The notes under the pieces are model-generated. The model saw nothing but the letters and a program-made list of their open reading frames with translations, had not been told where the DNA came from and did not search any database. The translations under genes and the position numbers were made by a program. From Raoultibacter phocaeensis (lineage in GTDB: Bacteria; Actinomycetota; Coriobacteriia; Coriobacteriales; Eggerthellaceae): a stretch of DNA of 64,000 nucleotides. Location of the stretch: positions 186,001-250,000 of the forward strand of contig NZ_CABDUX010000002.1 of NCBI RefSeq assembly GCF_901411515.1. The letters are read 5' to 3'. Below, piece after piece: positions 1 to 8,361 of this stretch (positions are counted from its first letter, which is position 1; every line of letters begins with the position of its first letter).

Positions 1-414
1 ACCGAAGAACACGACAGCAGCGGCGATCACGTAGAACAAGAGCTGAGCTGCCAAGGGAGGCAATCCGGCTGCCGCGAATATCTCGGCACCGCCTGCGATG
101 TAGGCAGCGAGGTTCGTGATGAGCACGAGTGTGGTGAGCACGAACAGTGCGATCACGAACACATTGCCGTGTTTGCCGCGGAAAAGGTAGGTGCGAAATA
201 CCGAGATGACCTGCGTGCCCTTGCCGCTTCCGATCGTCAGCTCGGCGAGCATCATGTGCATGCAGTAGCTGAAGAAAAACGCGGCTAGCATGATGGCGAG
301 GCTTGGTACGAGTCCGGCACGGTCGACGAGGTAGGGAAGCGTCATGACGCCGCTGCCCACGCCGTATCCGGTGATGATGCAGGCTGCCTGCCAGACGGTG
401 AGTTTTCGTTCCAT
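1..414 (-). CDS. Amino-acid permease (APC-type), N-terminal part, runs off the window
   Basis: Reading back from an ATG at 414, the minus strand stays open for 138 codons to the window edge, so only the N-terminal part is seen. The protein begins MERKLTVWQAACIITGYGVG and continues with a Gly-rich first helix, GSGVMTLPYL, then at least three more hydrophobic segments. This is the pattern of APC-superfamily amino-acid transporters (aromatic amino acid permease type), where the broken Gly-rich helix 1 binds substrate. It probably imports an amino acid across the cytoplasmic membrane. It lies 24 bases downstream of the deformylase-like gene on the same strand and may be co-transcribed. Family assignment is fairly safe; the substrate is not known. 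Confidence 0.7.
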   Translation of the reverse strand, partial: MERKLTVWQAACIITGYGVGSGVMTLPYLVDRAGLVPSLAIMLAAFFFSYCMHMMLAELTIGSGKGTQVISVFRTYLFRGKHGNVFVIALFVLTTLVLITNLAAYIAGGAEIFAAAGLPPLAAQLLFYVIAAAVVFFG

Positions 415-438
415 GGGGATCCGTTCTTGCGATGCGGC

Positions 439-858
439 CTAGACCAGCTTGCCCTTGCAGTGGTCGATCATATGCTGGATGATCTGGGCCGTCCATCCCG
501 TGAAATCCTTCTTGCGGGACACGAGCGCGCCATCGACAAGCTCGTCGTAGGCAACTTTGATGCGATCGTAGCGCGTCACCTTGGATTCGTCTTCGAGCGA
601 AAGGCAGCCCTCGACGGCCTTGAACGCGCCGAGCGCCTGCTTGAGCACGGGATTGTACATGACGTGCGGCTGGTCGTTGTCATCGAGGTAGACGACAACG
701 CGCTTGGCGAAGCCGATCTGGTTTGCGGCCAGGCACGCAGCGCCCTCGAGCGACGCGATGGTATCGAGCAAGTCCTGCGCCACCGCTTCGTCTTCGACCG
801 TAGCTGCCTCGCAGGGCTGCGAGAGGATCGCTTCGTCTTTGGTGAGTTCCTTGATCAT
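439..858 (-). CDS. Peptide deformylase-like protein lacking the catalytic Glu
   Basis: A 139-residue protein with the three peptide deformylase motifs in order: GAACLAANQIG (39-49, canonical GxGxAAxQ), EGCLS (83-87, metal-ligand Cys) and QHMIDH (128-133, canonical QHExDH). The two His and the Cys that bind metal are present, but the general-acid/base Glu of HExxH is Met130, so normal deformylation is doubtful. The start at 858 is chosen because AGGAG precedes it by a few bases; the longer frame to 972 has no such site. It is shorter than usual Def proteins (about 150-190 residues). It may be a specialised or inactive paralogue. The family call is secure, the activity is not. Confidence 0.8.
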   Translation of the reverse strand: MIKELTKDEAILSQPCEAATVEDEAVAQDLLDTIASLEGAACLAANQIGFAKRVVVYLDDNDQPHVMYNPVLKQALGAFKAVEGCLSLEDESKVTRYDRIKVAYDELVDGALVSRKKDFTGWTAQIIQHMIDHCKGKLV

Positions 859-1018
859 GGTGCTCCTGTCTTGGTGGGCCGTGCTCACGCGTTCTTCCGG
901 CAATACCGCTCCCTCTCGGAGGCGGATTTCTCTTCCGATGAATTCTATCACGAGGGGATGTTGGTTGAGCACCTTGGATAAGCAGGGGCTAGTTACATTC
1001 TTGGGTCGAAATTTGCGT

Positions 1019-1276
1019 TTACCCGAAGTCGAGCAGATCCCGAATGTCCATGTCGAATACGTCCGCGAGGGCGAGCAGCGTAAACAAGCGCGGATTCATG
1101 GGGGTGCCTGGTTTTGATTCACCCTTTTCGAATTTCTGATACGTGTAGGTCGATATGCCCGCAGCGTGGGCGACGCTCTCTTGGCTTAAGCCCCGTTCGT
1201 CGCGAAGGGTGCGGAGACGTTGTGCGAGCTTTGCCGAATATGCCTCGAAAGGGGCTTGTTGTTTGCGAGTATCCAT
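1019..1276 (-). CDS. XRE-family helix-turn-helix regulator
   Basis: An 85-residue protein dominated by a Cro/C1-type helix-turn-helix (about residues 15-75): LAQRLRTLRDERGLSQESVA, then AGISTYTYQKFEKGESKPG and a C-terminal helical cap. The start at 1276 is preferred over 1315 because GAGGAA lies upstream, while the longer frame has no ribosome site. It is probably a dimeric DNA-binding repressor. Its targets are unknown; the AT-rich stretch just upstream (about 1310-1340) is a plausible autoregulated promoter. The multiheme cytochrome gene starts 265 bases away in the opposite direction, so divergent control is possible but unproven. Confidence 0.85.
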   Translation of the reverse strand: MDTRKQQAPFEAYSAKLAQRLRTLRDERGLSQESVAHAAGISTYTYQKFEKGESKPGTPMNPRLFTLLALADVFDMDIRDLLDFG

Positions 1277-1540
1277 GTACTCATAATTCCTCAAATTCCC
1301 TCTAGACACTACCATATATGTATGGGAATATATTTATGGAGCTTTTTAGTAAGGGGTAGGGATGCACTAAGGTTCGGCGATGGGGTTTCTCGTCAATTCC
1401 GTCGCAAACCGTACGAGGGCTTGAGGATTATCTGACAAAGCAAAGGTTCGCTCAAAACTGAAAAGGCACTTAAAAGGCTTCGCAGCAGAGGCTATCCTCT
1501 CGCGGTCTTGCTGCGTATTCCCAGATTGAAAGGGGATTCG

Positions 1541-2152
1541 ATGGGGCTTGCTCGAAATTCAATACGTCGTATAACATGGCTCTGCGTCTCGATATGCGCT
1601 GCGGGTGCGGTAGTGGGGTGTGCGCCGCATGCGCCCAACGCGGTCAAAACAGAGAACGTCAGCGAGAACCCCGTTTCAGCAGTCGCCTTTACTTGGTCGC
1701 CCGATTCCGATTGTGCGATGTGCCACGCTATCGAATCGGAATCGATGCAGGACTCCGCGTATCCAGCCGCTCTTCACGAGCAGGAAGCGGCTGATTGCCC
1801 AACGTGCCATGCGGATGATTCGAAGCTGTCCGTGGCACACGAAGGGGTTCTGCCCGATTCCGAAATGCCGCAACGGTTGAAAAGCACGGCAGTGCCCGAG
1901 CAGCTGTGCCTCGATTGTCACGATGACGTGGCGGTTCTCGCGCAGGCAACCGAGGACCGTGCGGCGCTTATCGATTCCGAGGGAACCGTCGTCAACCCCC
2001 ATGAACTTTCGGAATCCGAGGATCACGAAGGAGTTTCCTGCTCCGATTGTCACAAAATGCACTCGTCTGATCCAGTGGAAGAGATTGCCATAGGGGCATG
2101 TCTCAGCTGCCATCACGAGGGCGTGTTCGAGTGCTACACATGCCACGAATAG
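1541..2152 (+). CDS. Multiheme c-type cytochrome lipoprotein (six CXXCH)
   Basis: A 203-residue exported protein. The N-terminus has a basic start and a hydrophobic stretch ending in a lipobox (AVVGC, Cys27), so it should be lipid-anchored on the outer face of the membrane. Six CXXCH heme-binding motifs follow: CAMCH, CPTCH, CLDCH, CSDCH, CLSCH and CYTCH, with extra His residues as likely distal ligands. This resembles cytochrome c3/NrfH-like electron carriers. The ATG at 1541 is chosen over the frame opening at 1508 because AAAGGGG precedes it. The gene is followed after 72 bases by a Tat-exported flavoprotein; the pair resembles a split fumarate-reductase-like enzyme in which the cytochrome passes electrons to the flavin subunit. 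Confidence 0.88.
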   Translation: MGLARNSIRRITWLCVSICAAGAVVGCAPHAPNAVKTENVSENPVSAVAFTWSPDSDCAMCHAIESESMQDSAYPAALHEQEAADCPTCHADDSKLSVAHEGVLPDSEMPQRLKSTAVPEQLCLDCHDDVAVLAQATEDRAALIDSEGTVVNPHELSESEDHEGVSCSDCHKMHSSDPVEEIAIGACLSCHHEGVFECYTCHE

Positions 2153-2224
2153 GCGATTTAGCAGGGGCGCTCTTGAAAGGTATTGGCGGTACAAGACCGC
2201 CTGCCGAAGAAGAAAGGGGAACAG

Positions 2225-3892
2225 ATGGAACATGCGGTATCGAGGAGAAGCTTCCTCAAAGGCGTTGGTCTTGCAGGTGGCGCGGTGGGTGCGGGGATGC
2301 TCCTCAACGGGTGCGCTTCGGGCGGGGAAAGCGCAGGCGAGGCGACTCCCTGGTGGGCTCCTGAATTGTGGGACATCGAAACCGACGTCATTGTGGTCGG
2401 CACGGGCGATGCCGGAGCGCCCGCAGCTATCCGCGCAGTCGATGCGGGTGCCGAGGTTGTCATGATCGACAAGGGCGAGTTTTTCGGCGGCTGCTCGGTG
2501 CTTGGCGGAGGAAACTGCCAGCTCGCGTGTACGAGCGTGCAGGAGCGGCTCGGCATCGAGGACAAGCCCGAATGGGCCTTTGAAGACCAGATGGAGTTCG
2601 GTTTGCACCGCTCCAATCCCGAGGTTCTTCAGGCGTGGATCGATACTTCTGACGAATACGCAAAATGGGTGGAAGACGTGTGCGGTGGCGAGTGGGTCGA
2701 TGTGACCAAACAGGAGCCCGCACGCGTTCCGCGTTCGCATCAGATCGCAGAGCACAAAGGCCAGCCCCAGGGTTCGGGCGTCGTGTTCTCGATGCTGTTC
2801 CACGAGCAACTCGAGGCACGTGGCGTGCAAATTCTGCTTGAACACAAGATGACGAAGCTGTATCGCGAGCCAGGTGGTCCCGTTCTCGGGCTTAAGGTGG
2901 AAACGCCCGACGGCACCATCAACATGAAGGCTCGCAAAGGCGTGGTGATCGCTACAGGTGGGTTCAAGGGCAATCCACGGATGATCAGGGCACAGCACGC
3001 CGCGTTCGACGAGACGTTGATCTGGACCGGCTGGCCTGATGTTCTGCCGACCGGCGACGGCCATCTGTGCGTGATGGACGCGGGGGGCGGCTGCGTTGAT
3101 ATGTCGTTTATCATGGAGTTCAGCGGCAGGCTTGGGAGCCGTCAGTATGTGCGGTGGGATCGCCCGCACTTCGACAACCCCTCGACGAAGACGGGACTGC
3201 CTTCGGGAAAGCTCGACCACATGGTGTTCGTGCAGAACCAAGGCACCCGCTATCTCAACGAAGCAGGATGGGAGGCTGGGCACACGCTTCCGTGGCTCCC
3301 TCACATGATCGCCTTTTTGCAGATCGAAGGCAGGCCCCGTATGGAGTGGTTCGTGACGGATCAGGCGGGGGCTGTGGACGCCGGCTGGGACAAATTCGAG
3401 GATTCGTTTACGAGCCCCGATCCCGAGAACACGCCCTGCTGCGAACCGGGTTGGGTTGCCAAGGCCGACACCATCGCCGAGCTTGCGGAGCAGATGGGCG
3501 TTCCGGTTGATAACCTTGAGGCAACCATTGCGCAGTACAACGAGTACGCTGCTGCGGGCGAAGACCCCGATTTCGGCAGGCCCGGCCCCCTCTATCCGGT
3601 TGCTGAGCCGCCGTTTTGGGCTGCGCGTTGGTGCCGCATGCCGCACGATCAGTGCACGGGCATCCGCGTGAACCAGAACATGCAGGTCGTCGATCAGTCG
3701 TTCCAGTGGCAGCCCGAAGGCTGCGACAGCGTTGCCATCAGCGAAGAACCGGTTATCCCGCATCTGTATGCGGCAGGCGAGTGCACGGGCGGCACGGGCG
3801 GTGCCGTGCGCGGAAGCGGCAAGCGCGGCTGGTACCAGGTGCACGGCTACATCGCAGGCGACATGGTCGGCAAGGAAGAGCCGATTGCGTAG
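2225..3892 (+). CDS. Tat-exported FAD-dependent reductase, fumarate reductase/urocanate reductase type
   Basis: A 555-residue flavoprotein. It starts with a twin-arginine signal (SRRSFLKG, Arg7-Arg8) leading to a lipobox-like LLNGC (Cys30). The Rossmann FAD motif GTGDAG (59-64) follows, then an FAD_binding_2 domain and the C-terminal flavin-contact region GECTGGTGGAVRGSGKRG. Such proteins reduce an activated double bond (fumarate, urocanate, cinnamates and similar) as a terminal acceptor outside the membrane. The start at 2225 has AAGGGG five bases upstream. It lies just after the hexaheme cytochrome gene, its likely electron donor. The substrate cannot be read from the sequence. Confidence 0.9.
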   Translation: MEHAVSRRSFLKGVGLAGGAVGAGMLLNGCASGGESAGEATPWWAPELWDIETDVIVVGTGDAGAPAAIRAVDAGAEVVMIDKGEFFGGCSVLGGGNCQLACTSVQERLGIEDKPEWAFEDQMEFGLHRSNPEVLQAWIDTSDEYAKWVEDVCGGEWVDVTKQEPARVPRSHQIAEHKGQPQGSGVVFSMLFHEQLEARGVQILLEHKMTKLYREPGGPVLGLKVETPDGTINMKARKGVVIATGGFKGNPRMIRAQHAAFDETLIWTGWPDVLPTGDGHLCVMDAGGGCVDMSFIMEFSGRLGSRQYVRWDRPHFDNPSTKTGLPSGKLDHMVFVQNQGTRYLNEAGWEAGHTLPWLPHMIAFLQIEGRPRMEWFVTDQAGAVDAGWDKFEDSFTSPDPENTPCCEPGWVAKADTIAELAEQMGVPVDNLEATIAQYNEYAAAGEDPDFGRPGPLYPVAEPPFWAARWCRMPHDQCTGIRVNQNMQVVDQSFQWQPEGCDSVAISEEPVIPHLYAAGECTGGTGGAVRGSGKRGWYQVHGYIAGDMVGKEEPIA

Positions 3893-4111
3893 GTTGCGCT
3901 TGAGTTGGAAAACCGAGCAGATCGGCTGGTTTGGCCGGGTGGCCGATCGAGTAGTGTTTGGCAGAGGAGCCGATCGACTGGTTTGGCCGGCAGAAAAGTG
4001 CGCATCGGGCGATGCCTGATCGGCATACGGAGTTGACTGAACGGTTGACGCTGGATCGGCGGGATTCCCCATCACCAGCAAGGGCTGTTCGAGTCGAGAA
4101 GATTGCTTTTG

Positions 4112-4142
4112 GCGGGGAAGGGGCTTGGGATTCCTTCCCCGC
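4112..4142 (+). terminator. Strong hairpin before the 4165 gene
   Basis: A perfect 10-base-pair stem (arms 4112-4121 and 4133-4142, 11-base loop). It lies after the flavoprotein gene and ends about 20 bases before the next start codon. There is no clear T-run after it, so it may act as a terminator or mRNA stabiliser for the upstream gene rather than a classical intrinsic terminator. Confidence 0.45.
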
Positions 4143-4164
4143 TTCTGCGTGAAAGGTTGTTGCG

Positions 4165-5136
4165 ATGGACGAAAATCGAAACGGTACCGACGATGCGGCA
4201 CGCGGGATCAGAGACTCCTCGCCGATCGAGACGCATGCCGCCGAACTCTTGCTGAGCAGACGCAGGCTCGTCCGGCGGCCGGATGGGGCCGATCTGGTCC
4301 TGATCGCGCGGGTGACCTGCTTTGATTTCTGCGATCTCAGGGGAACCGGAGTGCTTGTGCGGGACAGCGCGGGTCGAAAATGGGAAGAGGAGATCGTTGC
4401 CTTCAACGGCGCCGAGAACGAGACGCGCGAGATATGCGTTTCTGTGGGTCCCGAAGCGGGAGCGTACTCATGGACGGCGACGTATTGCGACGCCGGGGAT
4501 GAGGTGCGCCCTGCCCACGGCGAGGTCGAAAGCACGGTTTCATACGAGTACCGTCCTCACGCGGTGAGCCTGGCAACGTGGGGCGTACCGTTTCCGGCTT
4601 ACGTGGGGTGGCCCGCCGCCGTCAAGGTCGGCGCGAAGTGCTCGAGCGGCTGCTGCTTGGGCGGCACAGGGTTTCGCATATGCGACGAGAGCGGGGAAGA
4701 GGTTGCCGTTGGCGTTCTCGGCGATGCTCCGCGCGAGGGCACCGATGGACTTTATTGGGCCGAAGCGTCTTTCGCCGCGCCCCATGAACCCGGAGTCTAT
4801 CGCTATACCGTAGCGCTTGCCGCTACGGAGAGACATGAGGAAGCGAAGTCGACGTTCACACTGCTGGCTACTCGGGAAGCGCCCTACAAGATAAACGTCG
4901 CCGTGACCGACGAAAAAACCGGCAAGCCTCTCGCCACCGCGAGGGTTTCACTTCATCCCTTCATCGAGACGACCGAGGCCGACGGCCATACCGTACTCCC
5001 CGCATGCGCCAGCAAAGTGGATCTGCGCGTTGTTGCCGAGGGCTACGAAGACGAGTTGCTTTCCCTCGTGGTGACGGGGGATGCGAGTTTGCATGTTGCG
5101 CTCAGGAAGAAGCCTGAGGATGTGGGTGATTTTTAG
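4165..5136 (+). CDS. Uncharacterised protein with C-terminal carboxypeptidase-regulatory-like domain
   Basis: A 323-residue protein with no signal peptide or membrane helix. The C-terminal part (about residues 235-315) reads like a carboxypeptidase-regulatory-like or transthyretin-like beta-sandwich: INVAVTDEKTGKPLATARVS, then DGHTVLPA and a final beta hairpin. The first 230 residues look like two more beta-rich modules and are not recognised. A short CSSGCC cluster lies at about residues 159-164. It follows the Tat flavoprotein gene in the same direction after a hairpin. A ligand- or metal-binding partner of redox enzymes is possible, but I do not assign a function. Confidence 0.6.
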   Translation: MDENRNGTDDAARGIRDSSPIETHAAELLLSRRRLVRRPDGADLVLIARVTCFDFCDLRGTGVLVRDSAGRKWEEEIVAFNGAENETREICVSVGPEAGAYSWTATYCDAGDEVRPAHGEVESTVSYEYRPHAVSLATWGVPFPAYVGWPAAVKVGAKCSSGCCLGGTGFRICDESGEEVAVGVLGDAPREGTDGLYWAEASFAAPHEPGVYRYTVALAATERHEEAKSTFTLLATREAPYKINVAVTDEKTGKPLATARVSLHPFIETTEADGHTVLPACASKVDLRVVAEGYEDELLSLVVTGDASLHVALRKKPEDVGDF

Positions 5137-5139
5137 GAT

Positions 5140-5165
5140 GAAGCGGCACGCGGCTTCTTTTCATT
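5140..5165 (+). terminator. Weak intrinsic terminator candidate
   Basis: Short inverted arms GAAGC and GCTTC at 5140-5157, followed by TTTTCATTTT, directly after the stop codon of the 4165 gene. The short stem makes this only a tentative terminator. Confidence 0.4.
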
Positions 5166-5325
5166 TTGCGAGGTTCGCTTCGCGCTTGGAATGCTTAACG
5201 CATGGATTCGATCGAGGTACTGCGCTATAGTGGTGCAGGTGCGATAAACCGCTTTTGTTGGTGCACTCTTAGCATGAATAGTTGGCGTATGCTTTGTTTA
5301 GGTCAACACGACCGAAGGAGAGCCA

Positions 5326-5814
5326 TTGAAGTGCTTGAGCTTCCAAGAACCCTTCGCGACATTCATAGCGACAGGCCAAAAGACGATTGAATGTCGTAGC
5401 AGGAAAGTTAAAACGCCAATCGAGAACCTTGTTGTTTGCGCATCGAAAACAGCGCGGATGTACGACAACATACCGGGTTTGCTCTATGGCTATGCAATTG
5501 GCTTGGTCGATGTTGTCGATTGCGTACCGTTTGCCCATGCCCATAGGAGGCAGGCGATGATGTCTGAGTTGCCTGACATAGATTCCTATGCGTGGATTCT
5601 TGAAAACCCTCGGATGATCAAGCCTTTTCCCGTGCATGCCTCCGCAGGGTTCTTCTATGATGAAACCGAACCTATTTTAGTCGAAACGAGCGAGTCGTCG
5701 TATAGAGAGCACATGCTTTCTTTGGCGTACCGCGGAGATAGAGATCAGGAAGAAGATGTTATCGAGTCACTGTTCGGAGACCCAGATCTTCCGTGGCAGA
5801 TTTTTGACCTGTGA
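5326..5814 (+). CDS. ASCH-domain protein
   Basis: A 162-residue protein that opens with the ASCH fold signature: KCLSFQEPFATFIATGQKTI followed by ECRSRK (the G.K..E.R pattern near residues 17-25). Next comes a strand containing AIGLVDVVDC. ASCH domains are beta-barrels related to PUA that bind RNA or modified nucleosides; some are amidohydrolases or sit in toxin and defence contexts. The start is TTG at 5326 with AGGAG just upstream. The C-terminal 60 residues are acidic and unrecognised. It is the first gene of the accessory island and stands alone on the plus strand. Confidence 0.75.
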   Translation: MKCLSFQEPFATFIATGQKTIECRSRKVKTPIENLVVCASKTARMYDNIPGLLYGYAIGLVDVVDCVPFAHAHRRQAMMSELPDIDSYAWILENPRMIKPFPVHASAGFFYDETEPILVETSESSYREHMLSLAYRGDRDQEEDVIESLFGDPDLPWQIFDL

Positions 5815-6076
5815 ACTGCACGTCGGCATCCTGGGTGGCTTTTTAGTGCTTCTTTGTTTTTGACTTGAGCCATGCGTCTATAGTGCAACAAACCTCGTAG
5901 AACCCACTTAGATCGACGAAATAGAATTGTCATTCGCGCTTTGGGACAGCGGCGAAAAACTTGAAGTTGCGCGAAGTTATGATAGCCATAAAAGCAGTGC
6001 GGCCAATTTGGGTTGCTTCGTACTGCGATAAAATGGAAGACGATATCGTAAGTAAGCATTTTCATGGAGAAACGAG

Positions 6077-6910
6077 ATGCGCATGGGTCGGTTGAAAACG
6101 ATAACGACGCAATTCATTAACGGGAACCCAAAAGGGGTGCGCGTTTGCTTGAGAACTTTGTCGCCGATAACAACCGTCGTCGTTCCCCGTCCTCTTATGG
6201 ACGAGGCGAGGACGATCGAACTCCCTTCCCATGGAGTCTACTATCTCATTGACGACGAAGACGGCAGACTTTCCCGTTTGTATATCGGACAGACTACCCA
6301 AGGTATACTTCGTCTTGAAGATCACAAGGTGAAAAAAGAGTTTTGGAATAAAGCCATACTGTTTTTAGCCGATAGCTCAGTGCTTACGCTGGATTTGATC
6401 AGTGCTCTTGAACGATATGCAATCGAAAAAGCTCAGGAATCGAAGCGTTATTCACTTGAAAACAAAATCAATCCAAAGTGCAGAATAGATCAGTATCAGA
6501 AACCGATTGTTGAAGAAGTGTACGAGGAGATAGGGTTTATTTTGTCGTCGCTTGGCTACGATATGGAGGATGCGCGCGAAGGGATCGCAAGAGAAAAGAT
6601 CTTGTACACGTCGCGCAGGGGCGTCAAAGCTTCTGGTGTCTATACGGGAGACGAGTTCGTCGTTTTGGATGGTTCTCCGATCGATGTGTCTTTTCCGGCT
6701 AAACTCGAAAAGTACAATCAATTGCGAAAAGCTTTGGTTGAATCGGGGGACTTAAGCGAGGATGCAAGCGGGATTGTGCGGCTTGCGAAGTCGATTGCCT
6801 TTGACTCCCCAAGTGGTGCAGCAGATTTCGTCCTTGGGGGATCCAACAACGGTTGGGTTGAATGGCGGGACGGCGAAGGCCGAACGATGGATGGATTGTA
6901 TAGGCGTTAG
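6077..6910 (+). CDS. GIY-YIG nuclease-family protein with DUF4357
   Basis: A 277-residue protein. At residues 52-90 it has a GIY-YIG core: HGVYYLIDDEDG, then RLYIGQTTQGILRLEDHK. The C-terminal end carries a DUF4357 signature (VLGGSNNGWVEWRDGEGRT). This two-domain layout recurs in bacterial defence islands; the GIY-YIG fold normally cuts DNA using a Tyr/Arg/Glu metal site, while DUF4357 is of unknown role. The start at 6077 has GGAGA upstream. It is flanked by gaps of about 260 and 380 bases, so it is probably transcribed alone. A catalytic Glu is not certain from the sequence alone. Confidence 0.78.
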   Translation: MRMGRLKTITTQFINGNPKGVRVCLRTLSPITTVVVPRPLMDEARTIELPSHGVYYLIDDEDGRLSRLYIGQTTQGILRLEDHKVKKEFWNKAILFLADSSVLTLDLISALERYAIEKAQESKRYSLENKINPKCRIDQYQKPIVEEVYEEIGFILSSLGYDMEDAREGIAREKILYTSRRGVKASGVYTGDEFVVLDGSPIDVSFPAKLEKYNQLRKALVESGDLSEDASGIVRLAKSIAFDSPSGAADFVLGGSNNGWVEWRDGEGRTMDGLYRR

Positions 6911-7292
6911 AGGAGAGCTGTCATTGTTTCGCAAGTATTGCAATATGGGCGAGATAGGCGGACGTGTTAACAGGGTTTCCGCCGTCTATGTATGGGAGAA
7001 GCAAATCTTTGCGAGAGCAAACGCAGTGAAATGCTGTCCCTACGTAACCGCCTAGCGCATTCGAACGTCTAGTCGAATATCAAGGCGAGATTCTGAAATG
7101 CTGCGACGGTCTAAGAGCTACATTTGTTTGCGAGGGTGGTAGAATATTACTGGCTTACTGGTGCAGGTGCGCACGGTTTCGCTTAGCGGCTGAAGAATCG
7201 TATACGCTTCTCATGATCGTGCAAACGTTTTTATGTAACGTCTGTCCTGCAACTCAATCAAGAAATGCCGCTTTTGACCATCGGGAGGCTCC
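6911..7292. other. Gene-free stretch (382 bases)
   Basis: No convincing reading frame here. A 13-base segment at 7159-7171 repeats one at 5231-5243 ahead of the ASCH gene; both precede accessory genes and may mark promoters. TAGAAT at about 7140 is a possible -10 element. Confidence 0.4.
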
Positions 7293-7670
7293 TTGAAGCG
7301 CATTGAATCAATTGGTCAAGAGGAATTGAAAAACATGGCTTCGCTCATGCGCGGTTCTCCTATGAAAGCCATCGTTGAGGCTCGTTTGGGCCTCGTTGTT
7401 GTCGATCCAGAATCTCACTGCAATAAAGAGCTGTACTTGTTTGAGGTGGGTTCTGCGCAACCAGGTTTTCGGGGCATTGGTCTCCATCCTGATGGATTCG
7501 GTGTTGAAGATGATTCTATCGAGGTCGATTTCATGATCAACATTCGTCAAACGCGGGGCAGTATATTACACCACGTTGAAGGTGTGTTTAACGAAGGAGC
7601 TAATATGCTCAAGTGGTACTTCACTCAATTCGTTATGGCTACGAGCAGCGATAAGAATAATAAGCTATGA
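7293..7670 (+). CDS. Unknown protein translationally coupled to radC
   Basis: A 125-residue protein of unrecognised family. It starts at TTG (7293) with GGGAGG a few bases upstream. It is soluble, without signal peptide or zinc motif, and ends in a hydrophilic tail. The central part (residues 30-85) alternates strands and acidic loops. Its stop codon overlaps the radC start (ATGA at 7667-7670), so the two are translated together and probably work together. It lies at the 5' edge of the restriction-modification region. No function is claimed. Confidence 0.6.
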   Translation: MKRIESIGQEELKNMASLMRGSPMKAIVEARLGLVVVDPESHCNKELYLFEVGSAQPGFRGIGLHPDGFGVEDDSIEVDFMINIRQTRGSILHHVEGVFNEGANMLKWYFTQFVMATSSDKNNKL

Positions 7671-8290
7671 ATAAATTGATGCCCAGAGAGAAGTTGGTAA
7701 AGTACGGCGTAGGCAACTTAAGTGATGTCGAGCTTCTTCATTTACTGATTGGAAGCGGCAACAGGCAAGTTTCTGCAGCCGAAATCGCGAAACAAATACT
7801 GGTGCTGCTAAAAGAAAAAGGCAGCTCCATCACCTATGATGAATTGAGCTGCATTAAAGGTATGGGGCAGGCTAAAACCAGTGAGATAATTGCGCTGTTT
7901 GAACTCGGCAGACGCTATTTGATGCCAGCGGATCGTCCGATAATTAGAGATACCGACGACGCTGTTGCGCAATTGGACAATATCAGAGATAAAAAACAGG
8001 AGTACTTTGTAGTCCTCACGTTGGATGGAGCGAATCGGCTCATCAGCAATCAGGTGGTTTTTCAAGGAACGCTCAATCAAAGCTTGGTTCATCCGAGGGA
8101 AATCTTTGCCAAGGCTATCGAGGATAGGGCTGCAAGCATTGTCGTCGCTCATAATCATCCCAGCGGAAACGTTGAGCCTTCGGATGAGGATATTGTAATA
8201 ACCCAAAAGCTTAAAGAGGCCGGACAGCTCTTGGGAATCAAGGTGCTCGAGCACATCATAGTCGCCAAAGAAGGCTATACGAGTACATAA
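7667..8290 (+). CDS. radC: RadC-family JAB/MPN protein
   Basis: A 207-residue RadC-type protein. The N-terminal helix-hairpin-helix region (residues 1-75, with CIKGMGQAKTSEIIALFELG) is followed by a JAB/MPN metalloprotease-like domain with the zinc site AHNHPSGNVEPSDED (His-x-His plus Asp). Despite the name, RadC proteins are not established DNA-repair enzymes; copies are frequent on mobile and defence islands. The gene overlaps the unknown gene before it by four bases. It is slightly shorter than chromosomal RadC (about 220-230 residues), consistent with an island-borne version. An AT-rich gap with a consensus promoter separates it from the hsd operon. Confidence 0.9.
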   Translation: MNKLMPREKLVKYGVGNLSDVELLHLLIGSGNRQVSAAEIAKQILVLLKEKGSSITYDELSCIKGMGQAKTSEIIALFELGRRYLMPADRPIIRDTDDAVAQLDNIRDKKQEYFVVLTLDGANRLISNQVVFQGTLNQSLVHPREIFAKAIEDRAASIVVAHNHPSGNVEPSDEDIVITQKLKEAGQLLGIKVLEHIIVAKEGYTST

Positions 8291-8361
8291 GCCTTTCGGT
8301 AATGCAAAAATGCCATTTTTAATAGATAGAACAGTAATTTTTTACAATTACAGATTTTATA

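Noticed and set aside
3918-3990. Imperfect direct repeat around GGTTTGGCCGG after the flavoprotein gene
   Set aside because: Only two short copies and no dyad or gene context; not enough to call an element.
1676-4201. Long minus-strand open frame (841 codons) opposite the cytochrome and flavoprotein genes
   Set aside because: Antisense of well-supported genes; its translation is Arg/His/Ala-rich without domains and has no ribosome site.
5745-6065. Minus-strand frame of 106 codons between the ASCH and GIY-YIG genes
   Set aside because: No ribosome site, overlaps the ASCH gene end, and no recognisable protein features.
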